DNA from: Bacteroidota bacterium
GTDB taxonomy: Bacteria; Bacteroidota; Bacteroidia; Flavobacteriales; Flavobacteriaceae
NCBI GenBank assembly: GCA_029557895.1
Contig: JAKQHT010000021.1
Coordinates: 48,152 to 112,151 of the forward strand
Length of the DNA: 64,000 nt
Direction: 5' to 3'
Below the pieces are notes generated by a model, which worked only from the letters and a program-made list of their open reading frames with translations, was not told the origin of the DNA and did no database searches. A program made the translations under genes and the position numbers. Position 1 is the stretch's first letter, and every line of letters begins with the position of its first letter. This document shows, one piece after another, positions 9,310 to 18,928 of the stretch.

Positions 9310-10800
9310 TTAGTTGGTGCTGAATGTTGTACCATCCTTACCGTCGTTAAGTTGTATGCCTTTGGCGGCCAGTTCGTTCCGTATTTTGTCAGAAAGCGCA
9401 AAATCTTTGTTGGCTCTTGCTTCCTGTCGCAATTGGATAAGGAGCTCCACCGCCGCCGTAAGTTTGTCGGTTGTGGTTTCTGCTACTTTGGTCACGTTTA
9501 CCAGTCCGAGGATGTCAAAGGCAAAATCGTGGATGGTTGTTTTGAGCAGTTCAAGATCCGTGCCGGTAATAGTTGCATTGCCTTCTTTGATCTGGTTGAT
9601 AAATTTTACCGCTTCAAATAAATTGGCGATGACCATCGGTGAATTGAAATCGTCGTTCATGGCGTCGTAGCACGATTGCCGCCATTCCAATATATTAACC
9701 GTGGAAACCGAGGCTGTTTTTAGCTCGTCAAGAATATTGATAGCATCCATCAACCTATAAAATCCTTTTTCACTGGCCAAAAGGCCGTTGTTTGTAAAAT
9801 CCAATACGCTTCGGTAGTGGGCTTGCAACATGAAAAACCTTGCTACGCTCGGTGCATACGCTTTGGTAATGTGTGGATTGTCGCCAGAGAAAATTTCGTT
9901 GGGCAGAATGTAATTGCCCGTGGATTTTGCCATTTTCTTGCCGTTCATGATAAGCATATTGGCATGCATCCAATAGTTTACAGGCGTTTGGTTGTTACAG
10001 GCCTCACCTTGGGCAATCTCACATTCGTGATGTGGGAATTTCAAGTCCATTCCTCCACCGTGAATATCAAAATGTTCTCCCAGATATTTGGTGCTCATAG
10101 CGGTACATTCTAAATGCCATCCGGGAAAACCGTCACTCCACGGTGATGGCCAACGCATGATGTGCTGTGGCTCGGCTTTTTTCCACAGTGCAAAATCTTG
10201 TGGGTTTTTCTTGTCGCCCTGTCCGTCGAGTTCACGGGTGTTGTGAATGAGGTCTTCCACATTGCGCTTGCTCAAAATGCCATATTGTTTGGTTTCGTTG
10301 TATTTCAAAACGTCAAAATATACAGACCCGTTAACCTCATAAGCCAAGCCCTTGTCCATGATTATTTTGATGATTTCTATCTGTTCTATAATGTGTCCGG
10401 TGGCAGTGGGTTCGATGCTCGGGGGCAAAAAGTTGAACGTATTGAGGATGTTGTGAAAATCTACGGTATAACGTTGTACCACTTCCATCGGTTCTATTTC
10501 CTCCAAACGTGCTTTTTTGGCGATGCGGTCTTCACCGGCATCAGCATCGTTTTCCAAATGGCCGGCATCGGTTATGTTTCTCACGAAGCGAACTTTGTAG
10601 CCAAGATGCCTGAAATATCTGAATATCATATCAAAAGACATGAAAGTTCTTACATTGCCCAAATGGACATTGCTGTAAACCGTTGGCCCACAAACATACA
10701 TACCAACATAACCGGGGTGTATGGGACGAAAAAGCTCTTTCTCGCCGCTCAAGGAATTGTAGATACTGATGTGCTGTTGTTCGTAAAGCTGCATGGGCAT
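9310..10800 (-). CDS. cysS: Cysteinyl-tRNA synthetase
   Basis: Class I aminoacyl-tRNA synthetase that charges tRNA-Cys in the cytosol. With the start at 10800 (MPMQLYEQ) the protein has 496 residues. The Zn-ligand CGPTVY is at Cys37, the HIGH-type motif is HLGN at 46-49, and a second Zn region follows with WHLECTAM and FPHHECE. The KMSKS loop appears as [10 protein letters not shown] near residue 285. The frame is open upstream to 10854, but those 18 residues are atypical for the family, so the later ATG is preferred; the ATG at 10794 is also possible. The gene lies 23 bases upstream of yidD and is probably co-transcribed with it. Confidence 0.96.
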   Translation of the reverse strand: MPMQLYEQQHISIYNSLSGEKELFRPIHPGYVGMYVCGPTVYSNVHLGNVRTFMSFDMIFRYFRHLGYKVRFVRNITDAGHLENDADAGEDRIAKKARLEEIEPMEVVQRYTVDFHNILNTFNFLPPSIEPTATGHIIEQIEIIKIIMDKGLAYEVNGSVYFDVLKYNETKQYGILSKRNVEDLIHNTRELDGQGDKKNPQDFALWKKAEPQHIMRWPSPWSDGFPGWHLECTAMSTKYLGEHFDIHGGGMDLKFPHHECEIAQGEACNNQTPVNYWMHANMLIMNGKKMAKSTGNYILPNEIFSGDNPHITKAYAPSVARFFMLQAHYRSVLDFTNNGLLASEKGFYRLMDAINILDELKTASVSTVNILEWRQSCYDAMNDDFNSPMVIANLFEAVKFINQIKEGNATITGTDLELLKTTIHDFAFDILGLVNVTKVAETTTDKLTAAVELLIQLRQEARANKDFALSDKIRNELAAKGIQLNDGKDGTTFSTN

Positions 10801-10973
10801 TGTTTGGAAATTAAGGAATTTAGTTGTTGAGATGTTCGTGGAAGGTTTTGTCAATAACGTTATTTATGTATATAATTGATTGATTATTATCTTATTTACA
10901 AGTTTCAATCTTTTCAAATGAATGTAAATTCATAATTGCGCATTTGGTATTATTTATACGTCAATGTTCCTTG

Positions 10974-11651
10974 TTAAAACGGTGTTTCGAGTTTGATATA
11001 TTCCAAAAACTCCCGTTTCATTTCTTTTTCTTTGAACCTGCCCCCAAATTCAGAAGTAACGGTGCTGCTGTCAATATCTTTAATGCCCCGGGAATTGACA
11101 CATAGATGCTTGGCGTCTATAACGCATGCCACGTCTTGTGTGTCGAGGACTTTTTGCAATTCTCTGACAATCTGTATAGTGAGTCGTTCTTGTACTTGTG
11201 GCCGTTTGGCAAAATAATCAACAATACGGTTCATTTTTGAAAGCCCCACAACTTTACCTTTGGAGATGTAAGCTACATGGGCTTTCCCGACGATTGGCAA
11301 CAAATGGTGCTCGCATGTAGAATAGACCGTTATGTTCTTTTCCACCAGCATTTCGCCATATTTGTATTTGTTTTCAAACGTAGAGGCAGATGGTTTTTTC
11401 TTTGGGTCGAGTCCCCCAAAAAGTTCTTTGACAAACATTTTGGCAACGCGCATGGGAGTGCCCTGTAGGCTATCGTCTGTTAGGTCAAGGCCGAGGGTTT
11501 CCATTATATGTCTTACATCATCCTTGATGATATCGATTTTTTCGTCTTGGGTCAGCCGAAAAGCATCTTCTCGCAACGGGGTCTCAAATGAGGTGCCGAC
11601 ATGTCCATCGCCCAGTGATTCAAAATCTTCTATGTTTTTTTCTGTTTTCAT
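10974..11651 (-). CDS. folE: GTP cyclohydrolase I
   Basis: Converts GTP to 7,8-dihydroneopterin triphosphate, the first step of tetrahydrofolate synthesis. The 225-residue chain has an N-terminal extension of about 40 residues and then the catalytic domain. The Zn-binding CEHHLLP is near residue 111, with SKMNRIVDYFAKRPQVQERLT following and the second Zn Cys in DVACVIDAKHLCVNSRG near 181. This is the Zn-dependent FolE1 type. It heads the minus-strand gene run; a TATCTTTG -7 box (11686-11693 read on the minus strand) precedes it. folP, a later enzyme of the same pathway, is at 31.8-32.7 kb. Confidence 0.96.
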   Translation of the reverse strand: MKTEKNIEDFESLGDGHVGTSFETPLREDAFRLTQDEKIDIIKDDVRHIMETLGLDLTDDSLQGTPMRVAKMFVKELFGGLDPKKKPSASTFENKYKYGEMLVEKNITVYSTCEHHLLPIVGKAHVAYISKGKVVGLSKMNRIVDYFAKRPQVQERLTIQIVRELQKVLDTQDVACVIDAKHLCVNSRGIKDIDSSTVTSEFGGRFKEKEMKREFLEYIKLETPF

Positions 11652-11685
11652 CGTGTTTCGTCAATGTGCTTAAAAAAGCAAAGCG

Positions 11686-11693
11686 CAAAGATA
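11686..11693 (-). promoter_or_regulatory. -7 box upstream of folE (TATCTTTG on the minus strand)
   Basis: TAnnTTTG match 35 bases upstream of the folE ATG. I could not find a convincing TTG at the -33 position. Confidence 0.4.
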
Positions 11694-11839
11694 AGCATTA
11701 AAAATATTGATTAAAAGGGTAGGGATTTTTTAATTTGAAATGTTATAGTGATGATCAAGACAACCTTTTAATTACCACTTTTAACATTTTGTTTCTTAAA
11801 AAAGAATTAAATTCAACCCCTTAATCCAATTGATACGCA

Positions 11840-12304
11840 ATGAGAATAAAAACCGCATTAGTACTGGCCTTCATAACAAGCATTTTGGCTGTCAATGAAG
11901 CCTTCCCTCAACAATTCAAAAGATATTCCCAGCAACTTACAAATTATCAGTCCAATGTAGATGCGCCATTGACCTCCAAAGAACACTCACAGATTGTTGA
12001 GGCCTTTGGAGACCAAGCGCAGGCATTGGTATTCGATAGGCCGCAACGCGTCAAAGACCTGAAACATTTGTTGCGCAACAGGATTGAAATAGTGGAAGCA
12101 CCTGGCGGGCTAAAACCTTGCCCTTCACTGTCCGAAGTGCCATTGTTCGACCTTTATGTGCCAAACCTCAAGAGGGATTCACATTTTGACCCAAAGACCT
12201 TCAATCCCTTAAAATACAATTTTGAGTTTTGGTCCTCGAGTGCCTCCATGTACAAAGTGGATAGCACCAATTATTACATCATTATCAAAGCACAACACCA
12301 ATAA
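11840..12304 (+). CDS. Hypothetical secreted protein upstream of the T9SS giant
   Basis: A 154-residue protein with a signal peptide (MRIKTALVLAFITSILAVNEAFPQQ, cleavage near residue 23). No domain is recognised. The mature part starts FKRYSQQLTNYQSNVD and has one cysteine. It ends 103 bases before the start of the giant adhesin-like gene on the same strand, with no terminator visible between them, so the two are probably co-transcribed. I infer a secreted partner or accessory role only from this linkage. Confidence 0.65.
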   Translation: MRIKTALVLAFITSILAVNEAFPQQFKRYSQQLTNYQSNVDAPLTSKEHSQIVEAFGDQAQALVFDRPQRVKDLKHLLRNRIEIVEAPGGLKPCPSLSEVPLFDLYVPNLKRDSHFDPKTFNPLKYNFEFWSSSASMYKVDSTNYYIIIKAQHQ

Positions 12305-12407
12305 TTAATAGCACAAAACAAACAGGCATCTTGGGCAGAACATTTTTTTTATACAGAATACAGCTCAAAGGGTGTCACAATGACCATTGACTAAAATATT
12401 TGATCAA

Positions 12408-15400
12408 ATGAAAAATAGTACTTTCCTCATTCTTACTTTTTTTTGCTCCATTGGCGTATTTTCACAGGATATCTTCATGCAGAACGGTACCTTCAACCAA
12501 TGTTCCGGTACATTGTACGATTCAGGTGGGAGTAGTGGCAATTATAGCAGTAATGAAAATTATGTCCTTACCATCTGCCCGGAAAATCCGGGTCAGACGA
12601 TCCAACTGGAATTCACGGCATTCAACACGCAGCTCAATGCAGACATACTTACTATTTATAATGGTGACTCCACGGCAGAACCCGTCTTTGGAAGCTATTC
12701 AGGTGGAGGCGTCAATAATAACCCGGGATTTGTTTCTGCCACACAGGACAATACAACAGGTTGTATTACCTTGGAGTTTATATCCGATGGTGCAGGTACC
12801 GGATCTGGTTGGGCAGCAACCATCTCGTGCATGACACCTTGCCAAACGATCAACTCGCAAATAGACAGCGCCACACCGGCACCCAATAACTTGGGCTATA
12901 TCAGGGTTTGTCCAAACGAAACGATTACACTTCAGGGCAGTGCTACCTTTTCTGTGGATGGTACTGGAGCTACATATGAATGGGATTTGGGCGATGGCAA
13001 TACTATTGCAGGACAAACCGCAACTTTCTCATATCCAGATCCGGGAGTTTATATTGTCAACTTGAACGTTAGGGACAGCAATACATCCGTAGATCCACTG
13101 GGTTGCGATAACAATAATTTGATCAATCAAGTCATCCAAGTAGCTACAGAGCCCGATTTTACAGGTACACAACCTGCTGACATTAACCTTTGCTATGGCG
13201 AGACCACTACCATACCCGGCGTGGTTAACCCAGTAGAGTTTATAAACAGTTGTACACCACCGGTCAGTGGAGTGACCTTTTTGCCCGATGGGAACGGTGT
13301 GTCCTACGAAACTTCTGTAACTGTGGATTGTTACGAATCTTCAATGACCTTGACAGATATCAACCAATTGATGTCCATTTGTGTTACTATGGAACATTCC
13401 TATCTGGGTGATTTGGATATTGAAATCATTTCTCCTAATGGCCAGACAGTTCGTATGCATGATCAAGGAGGAGGCTCGGCCAATTTGGGTATTCCTTGGG
13501 CTACAGGAGCAGTTGATGGACAAAGCGGAAATACAACACCCGGTATTGGTGCGCAATACTGTTTTGTTCCGGGTAATGCCTATCCAACCTTGGTTGGAGG
13601 CATAGTGGCAGGAGGGGTTTTCCCGTCTGGCAACGGCCCCGGGACTTATACAGACACTTACGTACCGGCTGGAAATTATAGTTCGTATGCGCCTTTGACA
13701 GGATTGTTGGGCTCACCTCTCAATGGCGTTTGGACCTTAAGGATTGTTGATAATATAGGTTTGGACAATGGCTATGTCTTTGCATGGAGCATTGAGTTCG
13801 ACCCCAACTTACAGCCACCGGAATTGTCTTTTACCCCGGTTATAACTTCTGAAGGATGGGATCCTGACCCTACGATCTCTGCTACTAATGGCAATGTCAT
13901 TACTGTTGCTCCAACAGTTGCTGGGCAGTATTGCTATACCTATCGTGTCACCGATGATTTTGGTTGTGAATATACAAAAGAAGTCTGTATTACCATGGAG
14001 CCGGAACTTTTTGGCGATGTAAGTGCAGTGTCAGACAACCTTTGCACCGGTGGCGATGCCGAGTTTGTCATAACAGGTGTCCCCAACGCCGAAGCTACCT
14101 ATCAAATCAACGGAGGGCCGCCACAAACAGTCGTATTGGATGGTAATGGTGAAGCCATTGTAACCATTGTTGCGCCTCCCGTAGATCAAACACTGGTTTT
14201 GACCAATATCCTTACCATCAACAGTCCTATTACTGGAAACGCCATCATCGCAACCGGTGGTGCCAATCCAGAAAATGCCATAGGTCCTATCGAAGCCAAT
14301 GGAACTGCCCCCAATAATACAAATTCAGCAAAAATAGAAAGTGGTGCCACATCACTGACTTTGACATTGGGCCACATTGTCCCTGCAGGAACAGTCATTA
14401 CCATCAGTGCTGCAAAAAACAACACCAACTCCAATATGACCGTTACGGATGGAACGAATACAAACAACATAAACACTGGCGCGTTGAATGTATTGACCTA
14501 CCATACATTTACTCTTGGTGCAGATACAGATCAGTTGATATTTACAAGGGTAACCGGTGATTTTTGGATTGATGGCGTCGTCTATACGTTTACACCTTAT
14601 GGTTGTGACCTCGCTTTGAATGAGAGCGCCACGGTTTATATAGGTCAAATATATGACACATCATTTACTTTACAGCCTTCATGTACTGGTGCAACAGCCA
14701 CAATTACGGGAGATATAGGTGGTATTTTTGCTTTTGATGACCCACAGCCAACAGACGGTGCGGTAATCGACCCAACTACTGGTAGCATAACTAATGGGAC
14801 GGAAGGCACTACTTATAGCGTAATTTATTCGTTTCCCGGAAACTGTGGTCCAAATTTGACCCAATCCGTGACCACATTGGCTCCTGACGATTCATCTTTC
14901 TCCTTGACTTCAACTTGTGACGGTGCAGTTGCATCAATCACGGGGCTGGGAGGTGGCACATTCTCGTTTAACCCAGTTCCAACTGACGGAGCAACCATCG
15001 ATCCGGTAACAGGTACAGTAACCGGCGGTTTTTCCGGCACGACCTATACAATAGTTTATACTACCAATGGTAATTGCCCTACTTCAACATCCCATAGTTT
15101 CGACCCTATATCGCCAGATGACGGCTCCTTTTCGCTCACCCCTACTTGTGACGGCGCCACGGCAACAGTCACGGGTCTTGCCGGTGGCGTGTTTGGATTT
15201 GATCCGGTTCCCACAGACGGTGCGATGATCGACCCGTCGACAGGTACCATAACTGGTGGTACTCATGGAGCGACTTATACCATACGTTATACAACCAACG
15301 GTAGTTGTCCAGTATCCAATACTTTGAGTGTTACTGTATTATCACTCGACGATGGAGCGTTTACGCTTACGCCTACTTGTGACGGTGCTACGGCTACGGT

Positions 15401-18400
15401 CACTGGTCTTGGTGGAGGTACCTTTGCATTTGACCCAGACCCAATGGATGGTGCAATAATCAATGCTACAACGGGTACCGTAACAGGTGGTGTTTCGGGC
15501 GCTACATATATAATTAGTTATACAACATCAGGAGTTTGTCCTGTAACGGTAACCAACAGCGTCACAGTGCTTCCTTCTGAAGACGCTTCGTTTGTAGTCA
15601 CACCAACTTGCGATGGTGGTACGGTTAACATCACTGGCGATCCTAATGGAACATTCGCTTTCAGTCCAGCCCCATCTGATGGTGCGGTTATCGATCCTGT
15701 CACGGGTGAAGTAACAGGAGGCACACCCGGTGCAACTTACACTATTAGTTATACGACTGTTGGTAACTGCCCGGATATGATTACACAACAGTTCACCGTA
15801 CTATCTGCTGATGATTCTTCATTCACTATCATTCCAACTTGTGATGGTGCTACAATAACCGTTACAGGTCTTGGTGGAGGTACGTTTGAATTTGATCCCG
15901 TACCTTCTGACGGTGCGGTAATAGATCCGGTGTTTGGAACCGTAACGGGAGCTTCTCCGGGAGCAACATATACAGTTAGTTACTCAACCAACGGTAACTG
16001 TCCGACCACTACGCAAAATTCATTTACTGTATATTCGCAACCTGTCGTTTTCGACCCAACGCCGTTGGTGGTTTGTGATGACAACGTGCCAGATGGATTA
16101 ACAGAAATAAATCTTTCGGTCAAAGACAACGAAATTACGGGTGGTGTATCTTCTTATATAGTGACTTATCACCTGACGGTCGTTGATGCCCAGTCAGGAA
16201 CTGCACAATTGCCGATTCCTTATACAAATATATCCAACCCGCAAACGGTACACGTACGTGTTGAGGATAGTAACACAGGATGTTTTGATTTGACCGAACT
16301 CGTTCTCCAAGTAGAACAGGCTCCAGTGGCATTTGTGCCAACACCGCTCCAATATTGCGATCCAGACAACGATGGTTATGGGGTGTTTAACCTTGCTGAC
16401 GCAGAGACTCAAGTTACAGGGGGAGATCCTAACCTGTCGGTGACTTTCCATGAGACGGAGGTCAATGCCGAGGCAGGTGTCAATGCCTTGCCACTCACTT
16501 ATGCAAATATCGTAATCCATGTTCAGACAATTTATGTCCGTGTAGTCAATGCTACGTTGACCTCCGGATGTGCTACGATTGTACCTTTGGTATTGGAAGT
16601 CCTTCCTACTCCTGTACTTCCTGATGACATATCGGATTATACGATTTGCGATGCTGATAGTGATGGTTTTGCGATTTTTGACTTAAGGACAAAAGATACC
16701 GAGATTTACGGTAATCAATCGTCTACCGATTATGTTCTTACGTATCATACAAGTCTTTCCGATGCTGAATCTGGGCTTTCTCCAATAATTAATGTTGGCA
16801 ACTACACAAACTTGTCAAACCCACAGACAATCTATGTGAGGCTTGAAGGTACGAACGGTTGTTACAAGACGGGCGACTTTGACCTCGTGGTCAATTTGCC
16901 ACCCGTAGTGTACCAACCCACAGAGTTGGAACAATGTGACGATGACGTTGCTGACGAACGTACAGTGTTTGATCTGACAGTCAAAAATTTTGAGATCACT
17001 GGCGGTGATGGTAGCTTGATGGTAAGCTACTATGAGAATTTGGCCAATGCGCAGTCAGGTATTGGAGCTATAGATCCAGCAACTTCATACACCAACTTAA
17101 CAAATCCGCAGACTCTCTTTGTGAGGGTTGACGATGCCGATACAGGTTGTGCATCCTTTGTGCTCCTGACCATTCGCGTGCAACCGAACCCTACCCCCGG
17201 TCTAGATCCTCAAGACATCATACTCTGCGATGACATCAATGCTGGTGATGGTTATGAAACCTTTGACCTTACCATTAACGAAACCTATATTGTCAATGGT
17301 GAAGCGGGCGTCGTGGTAACCTACCACGAAAACCAGTACGATGCCGAGACAGGTCAGAATCCGATAGCGGATCCTGCAAACTATCAGAATCTCTTGAACG
17401 ATTTCCAACCGCAGACCATTTACGTACGGGTAACCAATGCAACTACGGGTTGTTATTCGTTGGTAGATTTTGATATACAGGTAAATCCACTTCCACAAGC
17501 AGTTGCAATATCAGATTATTTAATTTGCGAGGTGATTACCGATGGGTTTGCGCAGTTCGATCTTACATCCAAAAATGATGAGGTGCTTGGTGGCCAGGAT
17601 CCATCACTATATACGGTTACTTATCATGCAACACAGGCAGGCGCCGATAACCTAACGGGTGCTTTGTTGAGCCCATACACCAATACCACAAACCCACAAC
17701 AGATTTTTGTGGCGATTACTGATGTGGTTACGGGTTGTTCCGTGAGTACCGCAAGTTTCTACTTGAGGGTCTATGATGGTGCAGAATCCAACCCCGACGG
17801 TGCTTATATAGAGCTTGTGGAATGCGACTATCTTGGCGATAACGATGGCTTGGCGCAATTTGATTTGACACAGGCCAATGCTGATGTTCTCGATTATCAA
17901 GATCCTGCACACTTTACCGTGACCTATTATCTTACGTTAGAGGCTGCCGAAGAAGGTACCGATCCGCTGCCATATATTTATGAAAACATCAGCAACCCAC
18001 AGATTGTTTATGTGCGTGTTGATAATGATACGCCCGATGCTACGGGAGCTGATGGTTCGATATGTTATGCCGTTTCGGAGATTTCGCTCCGTGTAGATCT
18101 ATTGCCAGAGATCGGTCTTGAAGACAGCTATACGCTTTGTGTCGATAACAACGGTACTGAAGCCATAGGACTTCCATATTTAGATACAGGTCTTTCGACA
18201 TCTGACCACACTTTTGAATGGTCACTGGACGGCAGCGTGCTATCAGGAGAAGTAGATTCGGTACTTGTAGCTACCCAAGCAGGAACTTATTCCGTTTTGG
18301 TCATCAATACGACTACCGGCTGTCAGTCGCAAGCTTCCGCAGAGGTAGTGACCAGCACTCCACCGCAAATTGTTGTAGAGGTTGCCACGGAAGGCTTTTC

Positions 18401-18845
18401 GTCCAATGCGGTGATTGTGGCGCAAGCGACAGGAGATGGTGATTATGAATACAGTCTTGATGGTGGCCCATGGCAGGACAGTGGTACTTTTGAAGGTGTT
18501 TCCTATGGAGAACACACTGTTACCGCAAGAGATAAGAATGGATGTGGAACAGCAGAAGGAACAGTGACGGTACTGGACTATCCACACTTCTTTACGCCCA
18601 ACGGTGATGGACGTCATGACACATGGAATATTGTCGGATTGTCCGATCAGTCTGGTGCGACGATCCATATTTTTGACAGATATGGCAAACTGCTCAAGCA
18701 GATCAGTCCATCTGGACAAGGTTGGGATGGGACCTATAACGGACAATTGATGCCAAGTAGCGATTACTGGTTTGTGGTAGAATACAACGAACCATCAACC
18801 GGACAACGGAAACAGTTCAAGGCGCATTTTGCCCTGAAAAGGTAA
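12408..18845 (+). CDS. Giant T9SS type B sorting-domain protein with CUB, PKD, P-domain and two tandem repeat arrays
   Basis: A 2145-residue secreted protein. Domain order by eye: signal peptide (1-20), CUB-like domain (about 22-140), PKD domain with WDLGDG (about 185-245), proprotein-convertase-type P-domain (about 310-465), a linker, six tandem repeats of about 77 residues (about 750-1210), seven repeats of about 95-105 residues (about 1211-1900), then the type B sorting domain (gliding-motility-associated, CHU_C) from FFTPNGDGRHDTWNI near 2060 to the end. Export would be Sec and then T9SS to the cell surface. An adhesin or structural role is inferred; no catalytic domain is visible. The ATG at 12408 gives the clean signal peptide; an upstream TTG at 12387 in the same frame adds seven charged residues and is less likely. 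It is followed by a shared terminator. Confidence 0.9.
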   Translation: MKNSTFLILTFFCSIGVFSQDIFMQNGTFNQCSGTLYDSGGSSGNYSSNENYVLTICPENPGQTIQLEFTAFNTQLNADILTIYNGDSTAEPVFGSYSGGGVNNNPGFVSATQDNTTGCITLEFISDGAGTGSGWAATISCMTPCQTINSQIDSATPAPNNLGYIRVCPNETITLQGSATFSVDGTGATYEWDLGDGNTIAGQTATFSYPDPGVYIVNLNVRDSNTSVDPLGCDNNNLINQVIQVATEPDFTGTQPADINLCYGETTTIPGVVNPVEFINSCTPPVSGVTFLPDGNGVSYETSVTVDCYESSMTLTDINQLMSICVTMEHSYLGDLDIEIISPNGQTVRMHDQGGGSANLGIPWATGAVDGQSGNTTPGIGAQYCFVPGNAYPTLVGGIVAGGVFPSGNGPGTYTDTYVPAGNYSSYAPLTGLLGSPLNGVWTLRIVDNIGLDNGYVFAWSIEFDPNLQPPELSFTPVITSEGWDPDPTISATNGNVITVAPTVAGQYCYTYRVTDDFGCEYTKEVCITMEPELFGDVSAVSDNLCTGGDAEFVITGVPNAEATYQINGGPPQTVVLDGNGEAIVTIVAPPVDQTLVLTNILTINSPITGNAIIATGGANPENAIGPIEANGTAPNNTNSAKIESGATSLTLTLGHIVPAGTVITISAAKNNTNSNMTVTDGTNTNNINTGALNVLTYHTFTLGADTDQLIFTRVTGDFWIDGVVYTFTPYGCDLALNESATVYIGQIYDTSFTLQPSCTGATATITGDIGGIFAFDDPQPTDGAVIDPTTGSITNGTEGTTYSVIYSFPGNCGPNLTQSVTTLAPDDSSFSLTSTCDGAVASITGLGGGTFSFNPVPTDGATIDPVTGTVTGGFSGTTYTIVYTTNGNCPTSTSHSFDPISPDDGSFSLTPTCDGATATVTGLAGGVFGFDPVPTDGAMIDPSTGTITGGTHGATYTIRYTTNGSCPVSNTLSVTVLSLDDGAFTLTPTCDGATATVTGLGGGTFAFDPDPMDGAIINATTGTVTGGVSGATYIISYTTSGVCPVTVTNSVTVLPSEDASFVVTPTCDGGTVNITGDPNGTFAFSPAPSDGAVIDPVTGEVTGGTPGATYTISYTTVGNCPDMITQQFTVLSADDSSFTIIPTCDGATITVTGLGGGTFEFDPVPSDGAVIDPVFGTVTGASPGATYTVSYSTNGNCPTTTQNSFTVYSQPVVFDPTPLVVCDDNVPDGLTEINLSVKDNEITGGVSSYIVTYHLTVVDAQSGTAQLPIPYTNISNPQTVHVRVEDSNTGCFDLTELVLQVEQAPVAFVPTPLQYCDPDNDGYGVFNLADAETQVTGGDPNLSVTFHETEVNAEAGVNALPLTYANIVIHVQTIYVRVVNATLTSGCATIVPLVLEVLPTPVLPDDISDYTICDADSDGFAIFDLRTKDTEIYGNQSSTDYVLTYHTSLSDAESGLSPIINVGNYTNLSNPQTIYVRLEGTNGCYKTGDFDLVVNLPPVVYQPTELEQCDDDVADERTVFDLTVKNFEITGGDGSLMVSYYENLANAQSGIGAIDPATSYTNLTNPQTLFVRVDDADTGCASFVLLTIRVQPNPTPGLDPQDIILCDDINAGDGYETFDLTINETYIVNGEAGVVVTYHENQYDAETGQNPIADPANYQNLLNDFQPQTIYVRVTNATTGCYSLVDFDIQVNPLPQAVAISDYLICEVITDGFAQFDLTSKNDEVLGGQDPSLYTVTYHATQAGADNLTGALLSPYTNTTNPQQIFVAITDVVTGCSVSTASFYLRVYDGAESNPDGAYIELVECDYLGDNDGLAQFDLTQANADVLDYQDPAHFTVTYYLTLEAAEEGTDPLPYIYENISNPQIVYVRVDNDTPDATGADGSICYAVSEISLRVDLLPEIGLEDSYTLCVDNNGTEAIGLPYLDTGLSTSDHTFEWSLDGSVLSGEVDSVLVATQAGTYSVLVINTTTGCQSQASAEVVTSTPPQIVVEVATEGFSSNAVIVAQATGDGDYEYSLDGGPWQDSGTFEGVSYGEHTVTARDKNGCGTAEGTVTVLDYPHFFTPNGDGRHDTWNIVGLSDQSGATIHIFDRYGKLLKQISPSGQGWDGTYNGQLMPSSDYWFVVEYNEPSTGQRKQFKAHFALKR
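14655..16037 (+). repeat. Six tandem repeats of about 231 bp (77 aa) within the giant T9SS gene
   Basis: Each unit encodes the pattern DDxSFxLxPTCDGATATVTG, then GGGTFxFDPxPxDGAxIDP, then TGTVTGG and a closing YTxxYTTNGNCP. Units begin near 14655 and recur every 77 codons; unit 1 is the most diverged and the last is 76 codons. The paired CDG and GNC cysteines in every unit suggest one disulfide per module, which is an inference. Confidence 0.88.
16038..18100 (+). repeat. Seven tandem repeats of about 95-105 aa within the giant T9SS gene
   Basis: Each unit has a CDxDxDG-type acidic start (for example CDDDVADERTVFDLT), a VTYHxxxxDAxxG segment, a YTNxxNPQTIYVRV segment and a CxxxxxxxLxV close. 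The acidic DxDxDG-like loops suggest calcium binding. This family differs in length and consensus from the 77-residue array before it. Confidence 0.85.
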
Positions 18846-18862
18846 ATTTCTCTTTAACACAT

Positions 18863-18911
18863 ATAAAAAGCAAAATGCCGAATCGTTAATATTCGGCATT
18901 TTGCTTTTTAT
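18863..18911. terminator. Bidirectional terminator between the T9SS giant and the FadL-type gene
   Basis: Near-perfect 20-bp stem, ATAAAAAGCAAAATGCCGAAT pairing with its complement at 18891-18911, around a 7-base loop. A and T runs on both flanks suit two converging genes. Confidence 0.9.
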
Positions 18912-18928
18912 GTTTTAAGATTTGATAG

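Noticed and set aside
14655..18100. Tandem repeats as a possible CRISPR or DNA-level satellite
   Set aside because: Unit lengths are multiples of three, in frame, with protein-level conservation; there are no short identical repeats with unique spacers.
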